Origin: Hydractinia symbiolongicarpus
Taxonomy: Eukaryota > Cnidaria > Hydrozoa > Anthoathecata > Hydractiniidae
Assembly: GCF_029227915.1 (NCBI RefSeq)
Contig: NC_079878.1
Location: 25,817,501-25,881,500, forward strand
Direction: 5' to 3'
DNA: 64,000 bases
Positions 1 through 9,644 of the stretch are shown piece by piece (the first letter of the stretch is position 1; each line of letters begins with the position of its first letter). The translations under genes were made by a program, and so were the position numbers. The notes below the pieces were generated by a model. That model saw nothing but the letters and a program-made list of their open reading frames with translations, was not told the origin of the DNA and ran no database searches.

Positions 1-341
1 AGCAATCAAATCACTACAACATTTTAATAAAGGTGTTTTACAGCTTATATTGTTTTAATTTTATAAACATAACTAAAGACCCTCTAATTCACATTGGCAC
101 TACAATTGGATTTTTCACAACAAGCATACCTGCATGTATAATTGATGAAATTTTAATCCAAGAATATATTAGAACCCTAATGGCATCATTTTTGCTGATA
201 ATCTCCTAAAAGTTTGATTTTTTATGGTAACTAATGTGGGCGTCAAGTAAAACCAAGCAAAAAATAATAAGTAATTTCGAAATAAATGTTGAAACTACAT
301 TTGGTCAACATCAATAACCAAGGTTTTATTTATCCGTTTAG

Positions 342-463
342 AGAAATGTCCAAAGTGTGAACACAAGAAAGCATATTTTATGCAAATTCAAACGAGATCT
401 GCTGATGAACCTATGACAACGTTTTATAAATGCTGTTCCTGTGGACATCGATGGAAAGAATAA
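342..463 (+). CDS. POLR3K: RNA polymerase III subunit RPC10 (POLR3K), C-terminal exon only
   Basis: Terminal exon following the acceptor ...ccgtttag, ending in TAA at 461-463. It encodes the C-terminal TFIIS-type zinc ribbon of the small Pol III subunit RPC10/RPC11, which acts in RNA cleavage, termination and reinitiation by Pol III in the nucleus. Visible are a first CPKC pair, the block [16 protein letters not shown], which carries the acidic hairpin of TFIIS-like proteins, and a final CSCGHRWKE. This matches the human POLR3K C-terminus closely, except that the last cysteine pair is CxxC with two fewer residues before GHRW (SCGHRW against NAQCGHRW). The N-terminal zinc ribbon and earlier exons lie left of the window. 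The stop overlaps an AATAAA hexamer at 459-464. Family identification is very secure. Confidence 0.93.
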
Positions 464-2550
464 ATAACTCCAGCCTCAGCACGATAGAGAGGTTAATGGT
501 TAATACCTGATAGATTCAAGATTATAGTTCACAGCAACTTAACAGTGTGTGCAGATTTGATTTAGAAGAAACATTCTTAAATGTGGATGACACTTTTTCT
601 GGGTAGTTGTTTTCTGTTTAACCTATTTTGGTTGTGAAATATGCACTTTAAAAAAAGATTTATATAAGATATGAACAAATAGTTGGATATTATAAAAAAT
701 TAGTGTGTTCAAGGTACAGTATACATAATGTTTTATTGCATAACATAATATGAATTGTTTCTGTCCTATTTTTATTGTTTTGTTTGTTGCACAAATAAAA
801 AGACGAGAAGTGGTTATTTTTCTTTTCATATATAGGTAATATTACACTTTATTCTTGTCATCTTTCATGACTTGTTAGACATTTGTACAGTGTATACTTT
901 TTTTTTATAAAATTCACGTTATTTTACTTTCTTATTTGACAATAAAAAAGTAACCTGTGTTTTAACTAAAAAAATACCCTCTGGATCAACAAAAATATTT
1001 TGAAGGTAAAAGTTGATATATTTATAACTGTTGTTGTTTTTTTTATGTAAAATATAAATTTTGTGTTTTGCATCTATAAAATAATACGCCAGTTGTGACA
1101 CGCAAAGTTGATATGCTTATTTTTCTTTGATGTCTTTTTTGTTAGCGGGTTTACTTTGTTTACGTCACGTGATAAAAACGACTCAATTTGATTTGCTGAA
1201 ATAAATTTAACGGCTGAAAAAAAAAACACAAAAGAAAGGTCCTTTCGTCTTGAAAAAAGTGCAAAAAGTGATTCAGAGAAAGAAAACTCTAAGTAAAGAA
1301 GTATAAGTAGCAAAATAAAGTTAAAAGCCTCAAGAAGTTACTTTGGAATTGAAGAGTGGAGCTAGGAAGTAGTAAAGTAAAGTTAGAAGTACAAAATGAA
1401 TGCTAGAGTTTCAAGTGAATTGGAATTGAGAAAAAGTAAGAACTTTTATATTTTTAGACGTTTTATTTTTTAGCACATTTAAAATTGTCAAAAAGAATCG
1501 CATTTTTAAAAAAAATCCATTGGAGCTTCAAATTTTTTAAGTTTTATATTTTACTGTATTTTTTATAAAGAAGCCTAGCATTTGTTTACAATGGTTTGTA
1601 TAATTAATGTTGCATAAAGCTGTTAATGTTAGCTTCAAGGCTCCATTCCATAGCTAGCTCTAATATATAAGTTTTGTTGTTATTCCTCTTTTTTTAGGTA
1701 TCTATAGCTACCTTAGCAGTCAAACTTCTCTTCTTTTTTGAACACGAATTATGATGTAACAAGCTAGCTACAAAATCTTTCTTGAACTTTTAGGATACTG
1801 TGGCACATTTTTATGCCCATAGAGAATAATTTTTTCACATTTCCTGTAAACTTTGCAAGGGGACCACAGTATGACAAGTGGAACGAATTTTATAGAATTT
1901 AAAGTCTGTGTGTTAACTTATTTTTTTATTGTTTTGTTTCCTCATCCTGTTAAACTTTTGTCAGCCTACATGTAAAATGCCAGGTCTTTTTACAGGGATT
2001 TTTGACATTTGATTGGAAATTTATATATTTATAAATTTATGAGAGGATGGTATGGTTGTTAGTTCATATTGTTTGTGTTGAAAAATGCTGTTTTTGAAAT
2101 TTTGTGTAAACTTTTGTGGGAATAGACCACATGCAATATACACTGAAAGAACAAATCTTTGTAGAATCAGACTTCACTGTAAGCTGTTGAAAAGCTGAAG
2201 TCTTTATCGGTAAAAATAACAGCCATAGTTTACTAATTAAGAAAAAAATAAAACGAGCTTGAAAGTTAAAAAGTATTTATTTGTTAAGCTTTTCGTACAC
2301 TAAGTACATATTCAGACTATATAAACAACTTTGTCTTTATATTTCGTATTATAAACTATTGTTTGGGAGAACTAACTGTATGTGATGTAATTTTTGCTGG
2401 AAGAAAATTCCATGGTTTCACGTTTTTGTTTTTCTTGAGAATTTTACACAATTTTGTAGGGATGTTTGCTGATGATAAAAAAATTATATAATTAATGTTC
2501 TAACTGGAACTGTTTTTGTTTTTTATATTTTGTAATTAAACCAGAGGACT
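464..2550. other. AT-rich intergenic spacer between POLR3K and the copia insertion
   Basis: No convincing gene is seen. The stretch is AT-rich with several A and T runs. A short ATG-initiated stretch at 1396-1435 is followed by a GTAAG donor-like site, but no partner exon is convincing. A host transcription unit running into the retrotransposon cannot be excluded. Confidence 0.5.
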
Positions 2551-2555
2551 GTATG

Positions 2556-2669
2556 TGTTGATATTGCGATTTGTGTTAATTCTGTTGTTATCTTTCAGTA
2601 ACCAATACAATAGTATTAGAGACTGGTGAAGCCTTCAAGTTACCTCATCAAGGTAAGAATCATTTAACA
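2556..2669 (+). repeat. copia 5' long terminal repeat
   Basis: 114 bp, TG...CA ends, no difference seen against the 3' copy. It contains a pyrimidine-rich stretch ending in CTTTCAG at about 2598 and a strong splice donor, CATCAAG/GTAAGAAT, near its 3' end. Both are consensus splice signals, so the LTR could be exonised or could supply a donor for spliced element RNA. Unusually short for an animal LTR. Confidence 0.93.
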
Positions 2670-2670
2670 A

Positions 2671-2681
2671 TGGTAGCAGAG
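2671..2681 (+). promoter_or_regulatory. Primer binding site for minus-strand synthesis (initiator-Met tRNA)
   Basis: TGGTAGCAGAG lies one base after the 5' LTR. It is complementary to the conserved 3' end of animal initiator-Met tRNA including CCA, the usual primer of many copia-group elements. Confidence 0.85.
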
Positions 2682-2868
2682 TTAAAAGGTACAGATCAAC
2701 TGGCCTGGTATTTATGATCATTGTGCGAGTGACATTTGAGTTGAAAGAAAGCAATTGAGGGCACACACCCGGATGTGTTCCTTGAGGTAAGAGAGATAAC
2801 TTTCCCTTTTGTTGGCTATTTGTTGACACGTGTGTGTGCAAACCAATTGGGTAAGTGGTTTGTGAACA

Positions 2869-5745
2869 ATGGCAACAACAACATTGAAGGCTCCACCAGC
2901 GTTTAAAGAGGATGATGACTATAGCAGTTGGAAGAACGATTTGGAGATCTGGCAGATGTTTACAAAACTACCAAAGAAAAAGCAAGGTCCAGCTGTATAC
3001 CTGTCACTGACTGGTCGGGCACGGGAGGCAGTACGCGACCTGACACCTGCAGAAGTGGGATCAGATGATGGTTTGGACAAGATTATATCTAAGCTAGATT
3101 CAATATATTTGAAAGATGAAAGCACAAGAGCATTTATTGCTTTTAAAGAGTTTTATGACTATAAGAGGAATAGTGGAGACAAATTTCCTGATTTTATTGT
3201 GCAGTTTGAGAAGCTTTACAATAAGATATCCAAATATGATATGGCATTGCCTGAAGCTGTCAGGGCATATTTTCTTCTCACAGCTGCGAATATGTCTGAA
3301 GAAAATGAAAAACTGGCTCGTACAACTTGTGCAGAACTCAAGTATAAGAATATGAAGGACACAATCATGAAGATATTTGGAGAACTGAACACAGCAGAAG
3401 ACGCTGCACATTTGGGAGCTCTTCCTGTGAAACAAGAATGCTTATATGGAAATCTTCATGCTGATACCAAGGACAGCTTGTCAAGGAATACACGTTCAAG
3501 AATGAATCCTGTTGATAAGGATGGGAAACTCATGAGGTGCCATGAATGTGATTCAACAAGACATTTTGCTAATAAATGTCCTCATAGAAATCAAGAGCAA
3601 AGAGGTTTCAGATCACGGAACAATAGACCTACAGAAAAGAAACAAGATGTAAATGAGATCCATATCACCCTTTTTGCAGCCTCTCCAGACCAAAGGCAAT
3701 ATTGTCTTGTTGGAGAATCCTTTGGTAGAGGTGTCTTGGATTCTGGCTGTACAAAGACAGTGGCTGGGGAGAAATGGATGGATGAATATCTTGGGACTCT
3801 CTCTGAATCAGATAAAAATGCTGTAGTTTCAAATAGTACTGATTCTATATATAGATTTGGTGATGGAAAGGAAGTGAAAGCTACAAGAAATCTAATAATA
3901 CCAGTTATTCTAGGTGGCAACAAGTATAAATTGTCTGTTGACATAGTAGAGATTGAAATACCACTACTAATTAGTCGTAGTACCATGAAGTCTCTCAGTA
4001 TGAAGTTAGATTTTACCAGTGACTTGGTCCTTATTGGGAAGGAAAGAATTAACTTAATATGTACCACAACAGGACACTATTGTCTTCCACTAACACATTG
4101 TGATCTTGATGCTCAAAAAGGAACAAAAATCATTCTACATGGAGAAAATTTGAAAAATATTAGTAAGACAGAGAAAATGAAGAAAGCTATGAAACTGCAT
4201 CGCCAATTCGCTCATGCTGGCAAAGATAAGCTACTCAAACTTGTAAAGGATAGTAATTTGTATGACAAGGAATTTTTGTCATGCATCGAAGAATGTTGCA
4301 ATGATTGTGAAATATGTCACAAATATAAAAGGCCATACAGTAGACCAGTTGTGGGTATACCTCTGGCAAACACTTTTAATCAAGTAATATGTATGGATTT
4401 AAAGGTTTATGAACATAATAAACAACACATCTTACATATCATTGATGCTGCAACTCGTTACTCTGCTGGATGTCTTATCAAATCGAAACATAAAGATGTC
4501 ATTGTCAGTAGAGTGTTTAGATTTTGGATTGCATACTTCGGATCACCAAGTACAATCTTGACTGACAATGGTGGTGAATTCTCGAATGAGGTTTTACAAG
4601 AAATGAATGAAAAGCTCAATATTGAGACAAAAACAACAGCAGGCGAATCTCCTTTCAGCAATGGTATTGTGGAAAGACATAATAAAATTCTGGCAGAGAC
4701 CATGTTCAAGACAATTGAAGATACCAAGTGTGAACCAGACGTAGCACTAGCATGGGCCCTCAGCGCAAAGAATTCTTTACAGAATCATGGTGGCTACAGC
4801 CCAAACCAATTGGTATTTGGCCATAATGTGAACACACCCACTATTCTGACAGATCATTTACCAGCATTGGAGCCAACTACGTCAAGTGAAATAGTGAGAA
4901 AAAATCTATCTGCTCTGCATAAGGCAAGGGAGAATTTCATTAAAGCAGAATCCAGTGAGAGAATTAAAAGAGCGCTGAGACATAATGTTAGAACATATTC
5001 TGATGAGACGTATTTGAATGGAGAAAAAGTCTTCTACAAGCGCAAAAACACCAAGGGTTGGAAAGGTCCAGGTGTGGTTTTGGGACAAGATGGTCAAATG
5101 GTGCTTGTCAGACATGGTGGTAACTTTTACCGAGTGCATCCCTGTCAGTTGATGAAACATAGCCAAAATTGTAAAGTTAGTGAATTCAAGTCAGATCATG
5201 TCAAGAGGAAGGAAAGCCATTTGAATAAGTTGTGTGATATGAACGATAGCGTCAATGATTGTGATAATGATGATGATGATGATGATGATGATGATGGTGG
5301 TGATGATTATGATAATGATGATGATGATGATGATGACACAGCTGATAAGAATGTGATAGATGTTTATGATGATTCTGAAGATGTAGAGCAATATCATCAA
5401 GAACAAGCTAGAAATGTAGACGAAAATGACCAAGAAGATTCTGGCACAAGTGAAAATGAAGTTGAGGAAAACAGGGATACTCATAAAAATAATGAAACTG
5501 AAGAAGACGAAGGTAGTGGTTGTACAAGTGACATTTTCAGAAGACCATCTACAGAATCCAAGAAAGTTGAATCGAAACCAAAAGCAAAATCATACATCAA
5601 ATACAATCTAAATGGAAGATGGTATCGTGCAAGAGTTCTCTCAGCACAACCCAAAAGAAGTGGCACTTATAAAAATTGGGTTAATGTGTCTAATGATGGT
5701 GATAGAAAGCCAAAAAGCATCAATTGGAATGATGTGTCCAAATGA
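2869..5745 (+). CDS. copia gag-protease-integrase polyprotein (first ORF)
   Basis: 958-codon ORF starting with ATG 200 bp after the LTR. Residues 1-200 are a gag-like region with no close match recognised. A CCHC zinc knuckle (C224-X2-C227-X4-H232-X4-C237) follows, then the aspartic protease motif DSG at 291-293. The integrase comes next: an HHCC zinc-binding segment around 443-483 and the catalytic triad D510, D566, E602 with the typical 35-residue D-E spacing. A basic C-terminal segment follows. Residues about 795-830 are a low-complexity acidic tract encoded by a (GAT)n microsatellite at about 5263-5336; it lies in the linker before reverse transcriptase. The ORF stops at TGA 5743-5745, where RT homology continues in the +1 frame. 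In related elements this is one continuous polyprotein, so the stop is probably a mutation or an assembly indel. Confidence 0.92.
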   Translation: MATTTLKAPPAFKEDDDYSSWKNDLEIWQMFTKLPKKKQGPAVYLSLTGRAREAVRDLTPAEVGSDDGLDKIISKLDSIYLKDESTRAFIAFKEFYDYKRNSGDKFPDFIVQFEKLYNKISKYDMALPEAVRAYFLLTAANMSEENEKLARTTCAELKYKNMKDTIMKIFGELNTAEDAAHLGALPVKQECLYGNLHADTKDSLSRNTRSRMNPVDKDGKLMRCHECDSTRHFANKCPHRNQEQRGFRSRNNRPTEKKQDVNEIHITLFAASPDQRQYCLVGESFGRGVLDSGCTKTVAGEKWMDEYLGTLSESDKNAVVSNSTDSIYRFGDGKEVKATRNLIIPVILGGNKYKLSVDIVEIEIPLLISRSTMKSLSMKLDFTSDLVLIGKERINLICTTTGHYCLPLTHCDLDAQKGTKIILHGENLKNISKTEKMKKAMKLHRQFAHAGKDKLLKLVKDSNLYDKEFLSCIEECCNDCEICHKYKRPYSRPVVGIPLANTFNQVICMDLKVYEHNKQHILHIIDAATRYSAGCLIKSKHKDVIVSRVFRFWIAYFGSPSTILTDNGGEFSNEVLQEMNEKLNIETKTTAGESPFSNGIVERHNKILAETMFKTIEDTKCEPDVALAWALSAKNSLQNHGGYSPNQLVFGHNVNTPTILTDHLPALEPTTSSEIVRKNLSALHKARENFIKAESSERIKRALRHNVRTYSDETYLNGEKVFYKRKNTKGWKGPGVVLGQDGQMVLVRHGGNFYRVHPCQLMKHSQNCKVSEFKSDHVKRKESHLNKLCDMNDSVNDCDNDDDDDDDDDGGDDYDNDDDDDDDTADKNVIDVYDDSEDVEQYHQEQARNVDENDQEDSGTSENEVEENRDTHKNNETEEDEGSGCTSDIFRRPSTESKKVESKPKAKSYIKYNLNGRWYRARVLSAQPKRSGTYKNWVNVSNDGDRKPKSINWNDVSK
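5263..5336 (+). repeat. (GAT)n microsatellite inside the copia ORF
   Basis: Two uninterrupted GAT runs separated by GGTGGTGATGATTATGATAAT. They encode Asp tracts in the integrase-RT linker and keep the frame. Microsatellite instability here would change the length of an acidic linker without breaking the ORF. Confidence 0.85.
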
Positions 5746-7220
5746 TGTTGATATGTTTTCACAGGAAGTAGTTGATGCGAAGGAGAGAGAATTGCAGAAT
5801 TTAAAAGAAAATGATGTCTTCGAAGAAGTTCCAGACACTGGTCAAACAACTGTATCAAGCAAATGGGTCATAACTGAGAAGTTCAAAGGTGAAAAAAGGG
5901 TTGTGAAAGCTAGATTGGTGGCTAGAGGCTTTGAAGAAAATTCACAATCGTTGAGAACAGATTCTCCAACTTGTGGCAAACAAAGTCTTCGACTTGCTAT
6001 GGCTATCATAGTTAGCAATGATTGGCAGATCAATTCACTTGATATCACTGCAGCTTTTCTTCAGGGAGATGCTATTGAAAGAGAACTGTTTCTACAACCA
6101 CCAAAAGACACATTGTCATTGGGAACAGTGTGGAAACTAAAGAGATGTTTGTATGGGTTAAACGATGCATCTAGAGCATGGTACAAACGAGTGAGAAATG
6201 AAATGTTGAAACTTGGTGGTGAAATGTGTACCTACGACCCTGCTGTGTTTTACTGGTATAGAGTCAAGCAAATCACTGGAATTCTTGTTTGCCATGTTGA
6301 TGACTTTGTGTATGGTGGTAGTCCAGCTTTCCACAAAGAAGTTATTGCTAAACTTTTCGAAACGTTCAAAATCAGTACGCAATCAAGCTCAACCTTCAAG
6401 TATCTAGGATTAGATGTGGATCAATTTAAAAGCAAAATTAAGATTAATCAAGTGAGCTATATAGAGTCTTTGATAACTGTTAATATTGAAAATGATGTTA
6501 ACAATGAACGAAAATTGACTAGCAAGGAAAAGACCATGCTGAGATCGTTGAGTGGGCAAATTGCTTGGGTGGCCGGACAAACCCGCCCTGATGTGGCTTA
6601 TGATAGTTGCCAAACGTCTAATTATGGCAAGGAACCTACAGTTCAAAATTTGAAAGATGCCAACAAGATTATTCGAAAAATTAAGAGCAAGCATGTTGCA
6701 ATAACCATTGCCAAAATTGCAAATATGAAAAATTGTGAAATTATTTGCTACACAGATGCAACTCATGCCAGTTTGAAGTGTGGATCATCACAAGGTGCAT
6801 TCATCATATTTGTGAAACACCTGAGCGAAGTTATACCAATCTGCTGGCAATCAAAAAAAACTACAAAGGGTAACCAAAAGCCCAATTGCTTCGGAAACAC
6901 TTGCTCTGAGTGAAGGAGCTGATGCTAGTTTTTATTTGGCCAATGTCATACAGCAAATCTGCAAGTTGACGAAGGTTCCAAAGATCACTTGTATTATCGA
7001 CAACAAGTCATTATTTGAAACCTTGAAAACGACAAATGTCACAAAGGATTTGAGATTGCGAGTTGATATAGCCAGATTGAGGCAGATGGTGGAACAAGAT
7101 GAGATTACTGTCAAGTGGGTTGAAGGAAAACACCAATTAGCCGACTGCTTGACAAAACATGGAGCGTCTCCAAACAAGTTGCTTGAGGTTTTGGAGACAT
7201 CCAAAATATCTCTACAATAA
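5746..7220 (+). pseudogene. copia reverse transcriptase-RNase H region, two frame breaks
   Basis: Continuation of the polyprotein in a second frame (open from 5612, meaningful from about 5746). The copia RT core is visible: SSKWVITEKFK, then VVKARLVARGFEE, ITAAFLQGD, LYGLNDASRAWY, and the catalytic aspartate pair in CHVDDFVYGG near 6290-6315. RNase H begins with ICYTDATHASLKCGSSQG near 6745-6800. At 6853-6860 there is a run of eight A. The truncated second copy has seven bases at this place (AAAGAAA), so one base is extra here, and the RNase H end continues in the third frame to TAA 7218-7220. The product as read cannot be one protein. The frame breaks are simple single-base events, so the source element was recently functional or was mobilised in trans. 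Confidence 0.85.
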
Positions 7221-7354
7221 TTGATTGTAGTGATTACCGTTGTGTTTTTTTTGATGATTTTAATTTGTTTGTCATGTTGACTATGACAAACAGTTGCAAC
7301 ATGCAATTTGATATTCTACTTGTGTTGGCTTTAAAATTGTGTTACTGGTGGCAA

Positions 7355-7468
7355 TGTTGATATTGCGATTTGTGTTAATTCTGTTGTTATCTTTCAGTAA
7401 CCAATACAATAGTATTAGAGACTGGTGAAGCCTTCAAGTTACCTCATCAAGGTAAGAATCATTTAACA
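7355..7468 (+). repeat. copia 3' long terminal repeat
   Basis: 114 bp, identical by eye to 2556-2669 and followed directly by the second GTATG target duplication. Confidence 0.93.
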
Positions 7469-7473
7469 GTATG

Positions 7474-8856
7474 CACTGAAATCACTGTATTTTTTAAATT
7501 TTGATGGGTTTCATAACCTTTTTGTGGAAGATTATTGGGTAATGGCTTGCTGAATGAACTTATTTTTGTTGATTTAAATGTGTTTCTCAAAAACCGATCT
7601 GTTTTACATTTTGTTTTAAACTTTTGTTTACAAGCCGCATACAATGTTTCCAAAATAATGATCTTTGTTGATTCAAGTTTATTCTTTGCTCATTGATTTT
7701 TTGACATAGGTTTAAAATTGTTGGTAAAGGGTAGTACAGAACTAAAGAGGAAAATTTTTGTGTTTTTAACTGGTTGATTTTTACATTTTGTGTAAATTTT
7801 TGTGGGAGAGGATGGTATCCAACCGAATTGACTAATTTTTCTAGATTTAAATTTGATGTTTTCCAAACTATGTCTTTTTCGTATTTTTGTATAAGCTTCT
7901 AAGGGAAGGACAATATTTAAAATGCTAACTCTTGCAGGCCTCCTTTTTGACATTTTAGAATAAAATACAAGGGTTTTCAACATAATCACTTATAGGATGT
8001 ACATATTTGAGATGCGTTATTTCTGACATTGTTATTATTTGTGTTGTGGCTGTTGGTGTTGTGACTGTTGGTGTTGTAACTGTCGGTGTTCTTACTGTCG
8101 GTTTTGTGAGTTGGTGTTGTGAGTGTCGATGTTGTCAGTGTCGTTGTTGTAACTTTTTATCAACTAGATTTTACACCTTGCAAGCTGTTCTTTTTTATTT
8201 TGCGTAAGATTTGAGGATTTAATACGATTTGATATTTGGCATTTTGTGTAAAATTTTAAGAACATTTATTTTTATATGCACTGCTGACCTCAAAAAAATA
8301 TCTAAAGCAACCTATTTTTTATAGGCCTTTTGCCTAAGTGCATTTTTCCACGGGCTTTATCGACTAGTCTCTTGAATAATTTGAAAATGCATGATGCAAA
8401 TGTATGATGTGTGAAATCTAACCAGCTCATAGTAAACACATGTTGTTTTTAAAATTTATATTTAAAAATACATATATAATACAAATGCGCATTCCCTGAT
8501 TTTTTGTCACTAAGCAAGGGAGTGGATTGCTAGTACAATAAGTGTAAACAAGGGAATGCCATGTTAGGTCATGAGCAATAGATGTAAGAATTTATTAAAT
8601 GTTTTATTTTTTAAAGTTTTTTATTTTTTAAGAGGAGAATTTTTTTTTTATTTCGCAATTTAAAAAAAAGAGAACTACAAACTTTGGAAAAAAGTTTTGT
8701 CCAAAGTTTGGTTTTCAGACATAATTTTAAAACATTAATTTTCAAAGATTTGGGAGGAAATGTTCGATAAATTTAATTTTACTAAGGAATGATAACAAAC
8801 ACCAATATTTAAGAGTTAACCTGTATCATACATCTTTAGAATAAAATATTTAAAGT
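7474..8856. other. Spacer between the two copia copies, with a small minisatellite
   Basis: AT-rich DNA without a credible gene. At about 8038-8150 a degenerate 15-bp minisatellite with core GTTGTGACTGTTGGT is present. It produces a spurious Val/Gly/Cys-rich reading frame. Nothing else is recognised. Confidence 0.6.
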
Positions 8857-9644
8857 ACAAGATTATTCGAAATAATAAGCAAGCATGTTGCAATAACCAT
8901 TGCCAAAATTGCAAATATGAAAAATTGTGAAATTATTTGCTACACAGATGCAACTCATGCCAGTTTGAAGTGTGGATCATCACAAGGGGCATTCATCATA
9001 TTTGTGAAACACCTAAGCAGGTTATACCAATCTGCTGGCAATCAAAGAAACTACAAAGGGTAACCAAAAGCTCAATTGCTTCGGAAATACTTGCTCTGCG
9101 TGAAGGAGCTGATGCTAGTTTTTATTTACCCAATGTCATACAGCAAATCTGCAAGTTGACGAAGGTTCCAAAGATTTCTTGTATTATTGACAACAAGTCA
9201 TTATTTGAAACGACAAATGTCACAAAGGATTTGAGACTGCGAGTTGATATAGCCAAACCGAGGCAGATGGTGCAACAAGATGAGATTACTGTCAAGTGGG
9301 TTGAAGGAAAACACCAATTAGCCGACTGCTTGACAAAACATGGAGCGTCTCCAAACAAGTTGCTTGAGGTTTTGGAGACATCCAATATATCTCTACAATA
9401 ATTGATTGTAGTGATTACCGTTGTGTTTTTTTGATGATTTTAATTTGTCATTTTGACTGTGACAAACAGTTGTAGCATGCAATTTGATGTTCTACTTGTG
9501 TTGGCTTTAAAATTGTGTTACTGCTGGCAATGTTGATTTTGCGATTTGTGTTAATTCTGTTGTTATCTTTCAGTAACCAAAACAATAGTATTAGAGACTG
9601 GTGAAGCTGACTGGTTACCTCATCAAGGTAAGAATCATTTAACA
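8857..9644 (+). mobile_element. Deleted copia copy: RNase H end plus diverged LTR
   Basis: Homology to the neighbouring element starts abruptly at about 8857 (matching position 6664) and runs through the RNase H domain to an LTR at 9531-9644. It is about 95 percent identical by eye. It carries its own frame break: a base is missing near 9016 (CCTAAGCAGG against CCTGAGCGAAG). It also lacks six bases near 9210 relative to 7021-7027. The LTR differs from the intact element's at several sites (ATTTTG for ATATTG, AAAACA for AATACA, GCTGACTGG for GCCTTCAAG). It is older than the intact copy or comes from a subfamily. No matching target duplication is expected because the left end is missing. Confidence 0.88.

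Larger units (their letters stand above)
2556..7468 (+). mobile_element. Ty1/copia LTR retrotransposon, structurally complete, frameshifted
   Basis: A 4.9-kb element bounded by two 114-bp LTRs (2556-2669 and 7355-7468) that are identical by eye and start TGTT and end AACA. It is flanked by the 5-bp target duplication GTATG (2551-2555 and 7469-7473). The primer binding site TGGTAGCAGAG at 2671-2681 matches the 3' end of eukaryotic initiator-Met tRNA. The domain order gag zinc knuckle, aspartic protease, integrase, reverse transcriptase, RNase H is that of Ty1/copia (Pseudoviridae), not gypsy. No clear polypurine tract precedes the 3' LTR; only a weak GGTGGCAA is there. Identical LTRs imply a recent insertion, yet the reading frame is broken at about 5743 and at 6853-6860. 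Confidence 0.95.

Noticed and set aside
1396-1435. A tiny ATG exon with GTAAG donor that would splice in frame to the LTR exon-like segment at 2600-2652
   Set aside because: The downstream segment is part of a retrotransposon LTR present three times, so the apparent gene is an accident of the insertion.
2869-7220. Assignment of the retroelement to the gypsy group
   Set aside because: Integrase precedes reverse transcriptase, which is the copia order.
8007-8207. Val/Gly/Cys-rich small protein
   Set aside because: Translation of a degenerate 15-bp minisatellite.
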